Source: Muribaculaceae bacterium (GTDB lineage Bacteria > Bacteroidota > Bacteroidia > Bacteroidales > Muribaculaceae). From it: 62,661 nt of DNA. The notes under the pieces were generated by a model. The model saw only the letters and a program-made list of their open reading frames with translations. It was not told where the DNA came from and searched no databases. Position 1 is the first letter of the stretch, and every line of letters begins with the position of its first letter. Both the position numbers and the translations under genes were made by a program. Shown one piece after another: positions 51,640 through 60,655 of this stretch. The stretch covers positions 1 through 62,661 of the forward strand of contig JAGAYZ010000068.1 in the NCBI GenBank assembly GCA_017940245.1. Reading direction: 5' to 3'.

Positions 51640-53958
51640 ATGTTTACACCTACTAAAAAAACCATCGCCTTGAGTGACGGACGCGAGATCACTCTGGAAA
51701 CTGGAAAGCTTGCCAAGCAAGCCGATGGAGCTGTTGAATTACGACTGGGCAACACCATGTTGCTGGCTACAGTCGTCTCGGCCAAGGAGGCCGACGAGGG
51801 CGTTGACTTTATGCCCCTCACTGTTGAGTACAAGGAGAAATTCTCCGCTTTTGGTCGCTTCCCCGGCGGATTCACCAAGCGTGAAGGACGCGCCAGCGAC
51901 TATGAAATCCTCACCGCACGTCTTGTGGACCGTGTGTTGCGCCCATTGTTCCCTTCGAACTATCACGCCAACACCATCGTTCACATTATCATGTTCTCCA
52001 GCGACGGCGTGGACGCTCCCGATGCCCTAGCCGGACTAGCCGCTTCGGCAGCAATCGCCGTGAGCGACATTCCTTTTGAAGAGCCTATTGCCGAAGTGCG
52101 CGTGGCTCGTATCGACGGACAATTCGTTATCGACCCTACTTTTGAGCAGATTGAAAAAGCCGACATGGAACTGATGGTAGGTGCAACATATGACAACATT
52201 ATGATGGTCGAGGGCGAAATGGACGAAGTGAGCGAAGATGACCTGATTGCAGCACTCAAGGCTGCTCACGAGGCCATCAAGCCCATGTGCCTGATTCAGA
52301 AAGAACTCGCTACAGAGCTCGGCGTTGTCAAGCGCGAGTATTGCCATGAGATCGACGACGAGGAAATCAAAGAGCGTCTGCGCAACGAGTGCTATCCTAA
52401 GTGCTATGCAGTGGCCAAGGCCGGCAGTGCCGACAAGCAGTGGCGCAACGAGCAGTTCGACAAGGCTCTTGAAGAGTTTGTAGAAACCATCCCCGAGGAG
52501 GAGCGCGAAGAAAAGATGCCCATGATTAACCGCTACTTCCACGATGTGCAACGCGACGCTGTGCGTCGTTGCATCCTGGACGAGCACATTCGTCTCGATG
52601 GCCGCAAGATGGACCAGATTCGTCCCATCTCTTGCGAACCCGACTATCTGCCCTATCCCCACGGTTCGGCATTGTTCACACGTGGCGAGACACAGGCTCT
52701 GGCCACCGTCACACTGGGCACAAAACTGGACGAGAAACTCATCGACGACGTGCTGCGCCACGAAAACGAGCGTTTCTTGCTCCACTATAACTTCCCCTCG
52801 TTCTCTACAGGCGAGGCCCGTGCTCCTCGCGGCGTGAGCCGTCGTGAAATCGGACACGGAAACCTGGCTCATCGCGCCCTCAAGCGCATGTTGCCCGAAG
52901 ACTTCCCCTATAGCTGTCGCGTCGTGAGCGACATTCTGGAGTCTAACGGTTCGTCGTCGATGGCTACCGTATGCGCAGGATGCATGGCACTGCTCGACGC
53001 CGGTGTCAAGTTGCGCAAACCTGTAGCCGGTATCGCCATGGGACTCATTACCGATGAGGGTAACGTAAAGCACGCCGTGCTGAGCGACATCCTGGGCGAT
53101 GAAGACCACCTGGGCGACATGGACTTCAAGGTGACCGGTACTGTGGACGGTATCACAGCCACGCAGATGGATATCAAGTGCGATGGACTGCCCTACGAAG
53201 TGCTTGAACAAGCACTGCGCCAGGCCAAGGAAGGCCGCCTGCACATTCTCAAGCTCATCAACGAGGCTATACCCGCACCACGCGAAGACTACAAACCGCA
53301 TGTGCCTCGCATCGTGGCCATGACTGTGGATAAGGAATTCATCGGCGCCATCATCGGCAAGGGTGGTGAGGTTATCCAAGGCATTCAGGAAGAAACCGGT
53401 GCCGTTATCACCATCGATGAAATCGACGGCAAGGGCGAAATCGAAATCTCGGCAGCCAATGCCGACAGCATCAACGCCGCCGTTGAGCGCATCAAGGCCA
53501 TCATTGCAGTGCCCGAGGAAGGCACCGTTTACACCGGCACTGTGCGCTCCATCCTTGAGTTTGGTGCTTTTGTTGAGTTCATGCCCGGACGCGATGGTCT
53601 GCTCCACATCAGCGAGATCAGCTGGGAGCGCCTGCCCGATATGGAAGCCGCAGGTCTGCACGAGGGCGATGAGGTCACCGTCAAGCTCATTGAGATTGAC
53701 AAGAAGACCGGCAAATATCGCCTGTCGATGCGCGCCCTGCAAGACAAGCCCGAAGGTTACGAAGAGCGACGCAACGAGCGTCGTGCTCCTCGCGGCAATG
53801 GCGGCAACAACGGCGGTGGCAACCGCAACGGCGGCAACGCTGCCGGACGAAACGGTGGCAATAACCGCGGCGCAAATCGTGGACCACGGCGTGACAATCG
53901 ACGCGACGTGCGCAACGATCGACGCGACGTGCGCAACGATCGACGCGACGACGAGTAA
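51640..53958 (+). CDS. pnp: Polyribonucleotide nucleotidyltransferase
   Basis: 772 aa. It degrades RNA 3' to 5' by phosphorolysis. Two RNase PH domains (about 10-235 and 310-555) flank a helical domain; KH ([17 protein letters not shown]) and S1 ([21 protein letters not shown]) follow. The last 60 residues are a Gly/Asn/Arg tail ending in tandem RRDVRND units, encoded by a 21-bp direct repeat (53899-53919, 53920-53940, partial to 53949). The tail resembles RG-rich RNA-binding regions. The final stop precedes a strong terminator. Confidence 0.96.
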   Translation: MFTPTKKTIALSDGREITLETGKLAKQADGAVELRLGNTMLLATVVSAKEADEGVDFMPLTVEYKEKFSAFGRFPGGFTKREGRASDYEILTARLVDRVLRPLFPSNYHANTIVHIIMFSSDGVDAPDALAGLAASAAIAVSDIPFEEPIAEVRVARIDGQFVIDPTFEQIEKADMELMVGATYDNIMMVEGEMDEVSEDDLIAALKAAHEAIKPMCLIQKELATELGVVKREYCHEIDDEEIKERLRNECYPKCYAVAKAGSADKQWRNEQFDKALEEFVETIPEEEREEKMPMINRYFHDVQRDAVRRCILDEHIRLDGRKMDQIRPISCEPDYLPYPHGSALFTRGETQALATVTLGTKLDEKLIDDVLRHENERFLLHYNFPSFSTGEARAPRGVSRREIGHGNLAHRALKRMLPEDFPYSCRVVSDILESNGSSSMATVCAGCMALLDAGVKLRKPVAGIAMGLITDEGNVKHAVLSDILGDEDHLGDMDFKVTGTVDGITATQMDIKCDGLPYEVLEQALRQAKEGRLHILKLINEAIPAPREDYKPHVPRIVAMTVDKEFIGAIIGKGGEVIQGIQEETGAVITIDEIDGKGEIEISAANADSINAAVERIKAIIAVPEEGTVYTGTVRSILEFGAFVEFMPGRDGLLHISEISWERLPDMEAAGLHEGDEVTVKLIEIDKKTGKYRLSMRALQDKPEGYEERRNERRAPRGNGGNNGGGNRNGGNAAGRNGGNNRGANRGPRRDNRRDVRNDRRDVRNDRRDDE

Positions 53959-53979
53959 TCTACATTCACCTCTATATCT

Positions 53980-54013
53980 TAGAGCCGCGATTTCTCTTCG
54001 CGGCTCTATTTTT
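53980..54013 (+). terminator. Intrinsic terminator of pnp
   Basis: TAGAGCCGCG (53980-53989) pairs with CGCGGCTCTA (53999-54008) and is followed by TTTTT. The ispE start lies 17 bp beyond. Confidence 0.92.
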
Positions 54014-54029
54014 CAAATTCTTCTCACTC

Positions 54030-54851
54030 ATGATTACGTTTCCCAACGCAAAAATCAATTTGGGTCTCAACATCGTGGAGCGCCGCCCCGACGGGTACCA
54101 TAACATCGAAACGCTGTTCTACCCCATCCCGCTCACCGATGCGCTGGAAATTGTCCCTTCTTCCACCGGACAGACCACACTCACTTGCTACGGACGCAAG
54201 GTAGATTGCCCCACCGAGAAAAACCTGGTCATGAAGGCTTACAGATTGCTGCAACGCGACTACAACATTCCTCCGGCCGACATCCACCTCTACAAACACA
54301 TCCCCGATGGCGCAGGCATGGGGGGCGGATCGAGCGATGCCTCACACACCCTGCTCATGCTCAACGAAATGAACCATCTGGGGCTGTCACAGGAAAAACT
54401 CGCACAACTGGCAGCCACGCTGGGCGCCGATTGTCCTTTCTTTATCTATAACCGCCCCATGCTGGCAACTGGCATAGGCAATGTCTTCACCCCTGTCGAC
54501 TTGAGCCTGAAGGGACACACACTGGTCATCGTCAAGCCCGATGTGAGTGTACCCACCGCTCAAGCCTATGCTCATGTGCAACCGGCCACGCCCACCACTC
54601 ATGTTGCCGAAATCACTCGCTGGCCCATCGAGATGTGGGACGGACAACTCATCAACGACTTCGAGCCTAGTGTCTTTGCCGCGCATCCCGAGTTGTGGAA
54701 CATCAAACTACAACTGCTCGATGCCGGTGCACAATATGCGGCCATGTCGGGATCGGGATCGGCCATGTTTGGTATTTTCAAAGGTGACATTGTGGCACAA
54801 ATAGCGTTGCCGTTCACTGACAGGTATGACACTTTTATTCTACCTCTTTAA
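54030..54851 (+). CDS. ispE: 4-diphosphocytidyl-2-C-methyl-D-erythritol kinase
   Basis: 273 aa, GHMP kinase. It phosphorylates CDP-ME in the non-mevalonate isoprenoid pathway. The N-terminal substrate motif AKINLGLNI (7-15) and the ATP loop PDGAGMGGGSSDASH (around 91-105) are intact. It starts just after the pnp terminator, with no obvious promoter in 16 bp, so read-through from pnp is possible. Confidence 0.94.
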   Translation: MITFPNAKINLGLNIVERRPDGYHNIETLFYPIPLTDALEIVPSSTGQTTLTCYGRKVDCPTEKNLVMKAYRLLQRDYNIPPADIHLYKHIPDGAGMGGGSSDASHTLLMLNEMNHLGLSQEKLAQLAATLGADCPFFIYNRPMLATGIGNVFTPVDLSLKGHTLVIVKPDVSVPTAQAYAHVQPATPTTHVAEITRWPIEMWDGQLINDFEPSVFAAHPELWNIKLQLLDAGAQYAAMSGSGSAMFGIFKGDIVAQIALPFTDRYDTFILPL

Positions 54852-54902
54852 AGGCACAGTTTTTGCACCACTCTTTTCACAAGAATATTAACACAACTAG
54901 AT

Positions 54903-55499
54903 ATGAGCAAGAAGAAAAACGAAAAAAAGCAGGATAATCTGCACGACGAAATGGAACAGACACAGCCCGCAACTGAACAACCCACTCAAGAGCAATCAGC
55001 CGGCGAGGACCCCGCCACCGAGCAAGAACAGCAGGAAGAAACGCCCGAGAGTGTCATCGAGAAGTTGCAGGCTCAAGTTGCTCAAGAAAAGAAAGAATAC
55101 CTTTTCCTGATGGCCGACTTCGACAACTATCGCAAGCGCACCCTCAAGGAAAAACAGGAAATGCTCAAGAATGGGGCCGAAAGGGCCATGCTGGAACTGC
55201 TGCCGGTGGTCGACGACTTTGAGCGCGCCATCGACTCGCTCAACAAAAGCGAGGACATAGAAAGCATCAAGGAGGGCATCAACCTCATTTACAACAAATT
55301 TGTAAAATATCTTGAGCACAACAATGTCAAGCCCATCGAGAGCACAGGTAAGGACTTCGATGCCGATGTGCATGAAGCCATCACCATGTTCCCGGCTCCC
55401 AGCGACGACATGAAAGGGAAAGTGGTCGACACCACACTCAAAGGCTACATGATTAACGACAAAGTGCTGCGCCACGCCAAAGTGGTCGTAGGACAATAA
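54903..55499 (+). CDS. grpE: GrpE nucleotide exchange factor
   Basis: 198 aa. It has an acidic, glutamine-rich N-terminus (about 1-50), a long helix with the DNYRKRT motif, and the C-terminal beta domain (KPIESTGKDFDADVHEAI and GYMINDKVLRHAKVVVGQ). It releases ADP from DnaK. It is followed by dnaJ after 24 bp; dnaK itself is not in the window. Confidence 0.96.
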   Translation: MSKKKNEKKQDNLHDEMEQTQPATEQPTQEQSAGEDPATEQEQQEETPESVIEKLQAQVAQEKKEYLFLMADFDNYRKRTLKEKQEMLKNGAERAMLELLPVVDDFERAIDSLNKSEDIESIKEGINLIYNKFVKYLEHNNVKPIESTGKDFDADVHEAITMFPAPSDDMKGKVVDTTLKGYMINDKVLRHAKVVVGQ

Positions 55500-55523
55500 T
55501 AACCGATAGGAGATTTCACTACA

Positions 55524-56696
55524 ATGGCAAACAAGAGAGACTATTACGAGGTGCTTGGAGTGGACAAGAAAGCCACCACCGACGAAATCAAGAAAGCCTA
55601 CAAGAAACTTGCACTTAAGTATCACCCCGACCGGCAGCACGACAAAAGCGATGCCGAGAAAAAAGAAGCCGAGGAACGCTTTAAAGAAGCAGCCGAGGCC
55701 TACAGCGTGCTCAGCGACAACGACAAGCGCGCACGCTACGACCAGTTCGGTTTTGCAGGCGACCAAATGGGCGGAGACGCAGGCGGATTCGGCGGTTTTG
55801 ACATCAACGACATTCTGAACTCGGTGTTCGGCGGCGGATTCAACTTTGGCGGATTCGGCGGATTTGGCGGGTTTGGAGGTGGAGCCTCACAGCAGCATGT
55901 AAACCGCGGCACCGACCTGCGCGTGCGGGTGAAAGTCTCACTGGCCGACGTGGCTCACGGTGTGGAAAAGAAACTCAAAATTCCGCGCATGGTGTCTTGC
56001 CAGGCATGCCGCGGAACCGGTGCCAAGAACGGAACTGCACAGGAAACTTGCCCCACATGTCACGGCAGCGGCGTGGAAGTGCACACTCGCCGCACCATGT
56101 TCGGCGTGATGCAGCAGCAGACACACTGCCACACTTGTGGTGGCAATGGCAAAATTATCAAGGAACGCTGCCCCGAATGTGACGGTAAAGGCCTCAAACG
56201 CAAAGAAGAAATCGTCTCGGTCAACATTCCTGCCGGCGTGGCCAAAGGCATGATGCTCAAGATGAGTGGACGCGGCAACGACGCGCCTGGCGGTGGCATT
56301 CCCGGCGACTTACTCATTGTGATTGAAGAAATTGCCGACGCACAACTCGTGCGCGACGGCAACGACATCATTTACAACCTCATGCTCGATTTCCCCACCG
56401 CCGTTTTCGGTGGAAAGGTAGACGTACCCACCGTCGACGGACAGGCCAGAGTCACCATCAAGGCCGGCACACAGCCCGGCACTGTGCTGCGCCTGCGAGG
56501 AAAAGGACTGCCCGACCCCAACCAGTATGGTAAGGGCGATGAACTCATCAACGTCATGGTCTACGTGCCCGAAGCACTGAATGCCGACGAGCGCAAAGCC
56601 ATTGAGACTCTGCGCGACTCCAATTCAGGCAACATAAAACCCACCGAGAGCACTCGAAGCCGCATCTTCAGTCGCTTGCGACACATCTTTGACTAG
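55524..56696 (+). CDS. dnaJ: DnaJ (Hsp40) co-chaperone
   Basis: 390 aa. The J domain carries HPD at 34-36. A Gly/Phe linker (about 80-120) precedes the zinc centre with four CxxCxGxG elements ([32 protein letters not shown]), and the C-terminal substrate domains follow. It stimulates DnaK ATP hydrolysis. The stop is 2 bp before the start of the pseudouridine synthase gene. Confidence 0.97.
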   Translation: MANKRDYYEVLGVDKKATTDEIKKAYKKLALKYHPDRQHDKSDAEKKEAEERFKEAAEAYSVLSDNDKRARYDQFGFAGDQMGGDAGGFGGFDINDILNSVFGGGFNFGGFGGFGGFGGGASQQHVNRGTDLRVRVKVSLADVAHGVEKKLKIPRMVSCQACRGTGAKNGTAQETCPTCHGSGVEVHTRRTMFGVMQQQTHCHTCGGNGKIIKERCPECDGKGLKRKEEIVSVNIPAGVAKGMMLKMSGRGNDAPGGGIPGDLLIVIEEIADAQLVRDGNDIIYNLMLDFPTAVFGGKVDVPTVDGQARVTIKAGTQPGTVLRLRGKGLPDPNQYGKGDELINVMVYVPEALNADERKAIETLRDSNSGNIKPTESTRSRIFSRLRHIFD

Positions 56697-56698
56697 TT

Positions 56699-57604
56699 AT
56701 GAACCGACAACACAACCATAAAGTGCCTCGTGCCACCGACAAGTCGCTAGCTTTTACCGCTCACGAAGAAATGGGACTGCTCGATTACGTGATGAAATGC
56801 CTCGACGGCATCAGTCGCAACAAGGCCAAGAGCATCCTCACCAAGGGAGGTGTCACCGTAGACGGACGCACACAGACTCACCACGAGTTTCGGGTACAGC
56901 CCGGAAACGTGGTCACTATCAGTCGTCACCCTCGTCCCATGGCCGACCGCACCCCACACTTCGACATCGTTTTCGAAGACCCTTATCTGGTAGTGGTAGA
57001 CAAGGCTCCTGGCGTACTGTCGATGGGTGTGGGAGCTGGGAGTCTCAACATGAAGACACTCCTCGACCGACATTTCACCGACACTCACCAGCGTTGCACC
57101 GCACATGTGGTTCATCGCCTGGACTGCCGCACGTCGGGACTCATGGTATATGCCAAGAGCGTAGAGGTGCAGCAAGCTTTCACGCGCGACTGGCGAGGCA
57201 CCGTCACCGACCGCCGCTATGTGGCCGTGGTCGATGGCGTGATGGATAACGACGAAGGGCGAGTGGAAAGTTGGCTCAAAGACACGCCTAACATGAAGGT
57301 CATCAGCAGTCCCACCAACAATGGCGGCAAGCACGCTGTCACCACATGGCGGGTGCTCGAACGGGCGCAGGCACACACGCTCATTGAATTGAAACTTTAC
57401 ACTGGGCGCAAGAACCAGATTCGTGTACACATGGCCGACATAGGGCATCCCGTCACCGGCGACGGTAAATACGGCCGGCAGACAAGACCCGGAAGCCGTC
57501 ACTGCCTTCACGCCATCCGCCTGGCCTTCACACATCCTGTAACTGGAGAACCTCTATTCTTCGAGACTCCCATTCCCGACTACTTCATGCGTCAACTCAC
57601 ATAA
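56699..57604 (+). CDS. RluA-family pseudouridine synthase
   Basis: 301 aa. An N-terminal S4-type RNA-binding domain (about 30-85, SRNKAKSILTKGGVTVDGRT) precedes the catalytic domain with Asp142 in HRLDCRTSGL, and a KNQIRVHMADIGHPVTGDGKYG stretch near residue 240. It makes pseudouridine in rRNA or tRNA; the site is not predictable. Tight linkage to dnaJ suggests one transcript grpE-dnaJ-pseudouridine synthase. Confidence 0.92.
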   Translation: MNRQHNHKVPRATDKSLAFTAHEEMGLLDYVMKCLDGISRNKAKSILTKGGVTVDGRTQTHHEFRVQPGNVVTISRHPRPMADRTPHFDIVFEDPYLVVVDKAPGVLSMGVGAGSLNMKTLLDRHFTDTHQRCTAHVVHRLDCRTSGLMVYAKSVEVQQAFTRDWRGTVTDRRYVAVVDGVMDNDEGRVESWLKDTPNMKVISSPTNNGGKHAVTTWRVLERAQAHTLIELKLYTGRKNQIRVHMADIGHPVTGDGKYGRQTRPGSRHCLHAIRLAFTHPVTGEPLFFETPIPDYFMRQLT

Positions 57605-57623
57605 CGTCCTGTGGCCTGCATCA

Positions 57624-58691
57624 CTACAGCAGGTATCTGTTCACATAAGGAATCTTACTGAGCACCCACGCCGTGAAATAAGACACGGCAAGGATGCTCA
57701 GCGTGTATAACGGAATGAAATAGGCCGGATGAAGCCACGACGAGTCAATGCCATGCGATACTGCCCAGCGGATATAAAGCACATGCACCAGATACACGCC
57801 AAAGCTCAGACGGGATGCCTGCACAAGTACACGGCGGCATTTCTCGCTTAGCCGCAACGACAAGGCGCCGAACCACACATACACAGCAACCGAAACTGCC
57901 AGTGTAGTCGGAGTGAGATAATTGATGAACCAGTTCACGGCTTTCCCCGTGCGGTGGGAATAAAATATCGTGCCACACACCACCGCAGCAAGAGCTACGG
58001 CTCCCCCCGCGTAGATAATTTTGCGGGTGCAGGGGCCGGGCCTATAAGCACACAGGTAATGACCCAGCACGAAGTAGCCACTATAACCTGCCACCACATT
58101 AATATAAAGTGAATCATAGAACTTCTTAACGACGTTCACCGCGGCCACATCGCAGTGCTGCTTGGCTATTGTAAAGGCAAACGGCACAACAAAAGCACAC
58201 GCTATAGCCACGATAATAAAATACCGCTCGGTAGCCCTGTTTTTAGCTATCGCGCGGAAAACGGGCACTGCTATATAGATGCCCAGCAACATTTTCAGGT
58301 ACCAGAAATGACTGGGACCAGTCAGCAGCAACGACAATGCCAGGGTGCCATGGTCGGCATTTATCCTTTGAAACGAATACACATACGACCACCCCAAAAA
58401 GGCCACTACAATGCGCAACACATTACGTCCATAAAGGCGCCTCACACTCAACTTGCGCTCGGCATTCAGGAACAACGCGCCTGAAATCATCAGAAACACC
58501 GGCACACACCACCGCACCAGCGACTGATAGCACAACCTCAATGTCCACTGCGCCGACGGGTAACCATCAATGAAGTGCTGCGCCGACACATGCAGCCACA
58601 CCACTGCCACTGCCGCTGCCACGCGCAGCAAGTCCAAGTCTAGCGCACGATGCGCCTGTGGCGCAGACGATGAAACAATTTCTTTAGCCAT
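57624..58691 (-). CDS. Membrane acyltransferase (acyltransferase 3 family)
   Basis: 355 aa with about ten membrane helices. The N-terminal LDLLRVAAAVAVVWLHVSAQ, then MISGALFLN and RRLYGRNVLRIV are acyltransferase-3 hallmarks. Members O-acetylate or succinylate cell-surface glycans. The acceptor is unknown. It converges on the pseudouridine synthase gene. Confidence 0.87.
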   Translation of the reverse strand: MAKEIVSSSAPQAHRALDLDLLRVAAAVAVVWLHVSAQHFIDGYPSAQWTLRLCYQSLVRWCVPVFLMISGALFLNAERKLSVRRLYGRNVLRIVVAFLGWSYVYSFQRINADHGTLALSLLLTGPSHFWYLKMLLGIYIAVPVFRAIAKNRATERYFIIVAIACAFVVPFAFTIAKQHCDVAAVNVVKKFYDSLYINVVAGYSGYFVLGHYLCAYRPGPCTRKIIYAGGAVALAAVVCGTIFYSHRTGKAVNWFINYLTPTTLAVSVAVYVWFGALSLRLSEKCRRVLVQASRLSFGVYLVHVLYIRWAVSHGIDSSWLHPAYFIPLYTLSILAVSYFTAWVLSKIPYVNRYLL

Positions 58692-58770
58692 TGCGGGTGC
58701 AAAGGTAGCAATAAGACATCAATTTCACACGACAATTTCGCTTTAATTCCACTTTTTACACCCCAGGCTA

Positions 58771-58800
58771 TTGCCAATTAAAAAAATATTTGTACCTTTG
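58771..58800 (+). promoter_or_regulatory. Promoter of rpsO
   Basis: TTG (58771-58773), 19 bp, TACCTTTG (58793-58800), a full consensus. The start codon is 40 bp downstream. Confidence 0.8.
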
Positions 58801-58839
58801 CACCGCAATTTTGCAAACTAATATATATCACTAAACGTA

Positions 58840-59115
58840 ATGTACTTAGATTCAGAGAAAAAGAAAGAGATCTTTGGAACTTACGGTGCCAGCAATACTG
58901 ATACTGGGTCTCCCGAGGCACAGATTGCATTATTCTCTTACCGTATTTCCCACCTGACCGAGCACTTGAAGGTCAACAAGAAAGATCATACGACTCAGCG
59001 TGCACTGAAGATGCTCGTAGGTAAGCGTCGCAAATTGCTCGATTACCTGATGCGCAAGGACATCAACCGCTACCGTGCTCTCATCGCCAAGAAAGAACTC
59101 GGTATCCGCAAGTAA
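58840..59115 (+). CDS. rpsO: 30S ribosomal protein S15
   Basis: 91 aa. The sequence is typical: GSPEAQIALFSYRISHLTEH, then HTTQRALKMLVGKRRKLLDYL and a KKELGIRK end. It binds the central domain of 16S rRNA. Monocistronic between a strong promoter and terminator. Confidence 0.97.
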   Translation: MYLDSEKKKEIFGTYGASNTDTGSPEAQIALFSYRISHLTEHLKVNKKDHTTQRALKMLVGKRRKLLDYLMRKDINRYRALIAKKELGIRK

Positions 59116-59135
59116 TCCAGTTCACGACATCGTAA

Positions 59136-59172
59136 AAGCGTTGCATCCACAAGGGGTGCAACGCTTATTTTT
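59136..59172 (+). terminator. Intrinsic terminator of rpsO
   Basis: AAGCGTTGCATCC (59136-59148) pairs with GGGTGCAACGCTT (about 59154-59166) with one G-U pair, followed by ATTTTTA. Confidence 0.9.
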
Positions 59173-59193
59173 ATCCCACTAAGGTAAGATAGC

Positions 59194-60225
59194 TTAATGC
59201 GGGAGGACGAGGCGCATGCCGACGAAGTGGAGCCAGTTTTCGGGACCGCTCATATAGCGGTTCGACACGCGGCAGTACTTCGCGAAGTCGGATAAGTTAC
59301 CACCACGGTAAACGTGGTTAGAGCCAGTAGCAGGACCAACAGGGTTGACTTGCGAATCAGACGGATAGGAACCATACCAGTCCTGGCACCACTCATTCAC
59401 ATTACCGCTCATGTCGTAGAGGCCGAGTTCGTTGGGAGCCTTGGTGCCCACGGGCTGCGTGCCGGAGCCGGGATTGTTGTCCATATACCAAGCCACATCA
59501 CCAATGGTGTTGCTCCCTGCATATTTATAGCCTTGACTTTTGCTGCCCCCGCGAGCCGCATACTCCCACTCAGCCTCAGTGGGCAAGCGGAAGTTTTTGC
59601 CCGTGAGCTGGTTTAGCTCCGTGATGAACTCCTGACAAATGTCCCAATTCACGTTTTCTACCGGTCGTTGCAGGTTCGTGCCATAGTCAACATCATCTGG
59701 ATATTCCTCCCAAGTTTCAAAATCAAGACACCATTCGGTTTGAACCCCATTGAAATGACTTGGGTTATCGCCCATCACAGCCTGCCACAACTCCTGAGTG
59801 ACCTCGGTTGCACCAATACTATAACTAGACAACGTAACTTGGTGTGTCGGAAGCTCATCTGGGTAGTAGTCACTGCCCTGTTCCTCCGTTGCGCCCATCG
59901 TGAACGTGCCGCCATCCACATAGACCATCTTGAAACTGACCCCATTGACGGTATAGGTGGTGACCCCGGGTTCAACGGGATTGTCCACGTCAAGAATGAC
60001 GTTAATGACGGCATTCACATCACTCACATCCACCTTCTCGTCGCCGTTGAGGTCGGCGTTACCGAGATAGTCATCGGCGGTCTTGAGCTCAAGGATAATG
60101 TTGATGGCGGCATTCACGTCGCTGACGTCCACCCTGCCGTCGCCGTCCACATCGCCGTAAACCTGACTCCATGCCGGCATACACATAGCGATGGCCGACA
60201 ACAATAAAACCATTCTTTTCTTCAT
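59194..60225 (-). CDS. Secreted dockerin-like / sulfatase-modifying-factor-like protein
   Basis: 343 aa from ATG 60225 (MKKRMVLLLSAIAMCMPAWS, signal peptide); an upstream in-frame ATG at 60279 is unlikely. Residues 24-75 are two dockerin-type EF-hand repeats (DVDGDGRVDVSDVNAAINII and DLNGDEKVDVSDVNAVINVI). Residues 95-343 are a formylglycine-generating-enzyme-like fold: FTMGATE, YSIGATEVTQELW, PVENVNWDIC, FRLPTEAEWEYAARGG, GNVNEWCQDWYG and GMRLVLPH. Most such proteins in Bacteroidetes lack proven activity. The dockerin may hold it to a scaffold or simply bind calcium. Confidence 0.87.
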   Translation of the reverse strand: MKKRMVLLLSAIAMCMPAWSQVYGDVDGDGRVDVSDVNAAINIILELKTADDYLGNADLNGDEKVDVSDVNAVINVILDVDNPVEPGVTTYTVNGVSFKMVYVDGGTFTMGATEEQGSDYYPDELPTHQVTLSSYSIGATEVTQELWQAVMGDNPSHFNGVQTEWCLDFETWEEYPDDVDYGTNLQRPVENVNWDICQEFITELNQLTGKNFRLPTEAEWEYAARGGSKSQGYKYAGSNTIGDVAWYMDNNPGSGTQPVGTKAPNELGLYDMSGNVNEWCQDWYGSYPSDSQVNPVGPATGSNHVYRGGNLSDFAKYCRVSNRYMSGPENWLHFVGMRLVLPH

Positions 60226-60285
60226 ACTATCGAACATTAAACTCTTCATCCCGCAGCCCCAAGGATGACATATAAACAAAACAAC

Positions 60286-60464
60286 GAAGCGTGGGCTGCT
60301 TATGCCACACTCCGCTGATTGATGGTCCTAGGAATTACCAAAAGTGCAAAGGGGTATAATGGATGCAGTCCACGCCTATAGCGCGGAAGCAGCAACGCTC
60401 TCTCCATTGCACTTGTTAAGAATTTCCTAGGTTCTCAATCAGCAAGAAATAAGCATGTCGCTTC
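60286..60464. repeat. Long imperfect palindrome
   Basis: The two halves of about 179 bp are imperfect inverted copies. GAAGCG, TGCTTAT, GCTGATTGA, CCTAGGAA and AAGTGCAA on the left recur in order and inverted on the right. The centre (60350-60405) pairs less well. No ORF. Could be a structured RNA or a miniature inverted-repeat element. Confidence 0.65.
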
Positions 60465-60480
60465 TAAAAATCAAAATGTC

Positions 60481-60502
60481 GGCGGATTGTTTCCAATCCA
60501 CC
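60481..60502. repeat. REP-like palindrome
   Basis: GGCGGATTG-TTTC-CAATCCACC forms a 9-bp stem with one mismatch. It resembles the GGATTTGYAATCC palindromes at 23616 and 31841. Confidence 0.5.
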
Positions 60503-60655
60503 AGCAAAGATACGAAAAAAAAGTGAACCGCAAGCCATCAAGCAGCAAAAAAGTCACCAAAAAGGAGGAATGGAAGAATGCAGGGGCATAGCCTCAGCAC
60601 AACTGACCAGACGGCGGCTGCGGTTTATGAATCTTTTGCCAGTCGAAAAATCAGG

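Noticed and set aside
52036-53742. A 568-codon open frame on the minus strand inside pnp
   Set aside because: pnp carries all family domains on the plus strand; the antisense frame has no motif.
54903-56696. Search for a heat-shock operator (CIRCE) before grpE-dnaJ
   Set aside because: No TTAGCACTC inverted repeat is present in 54852-54902.
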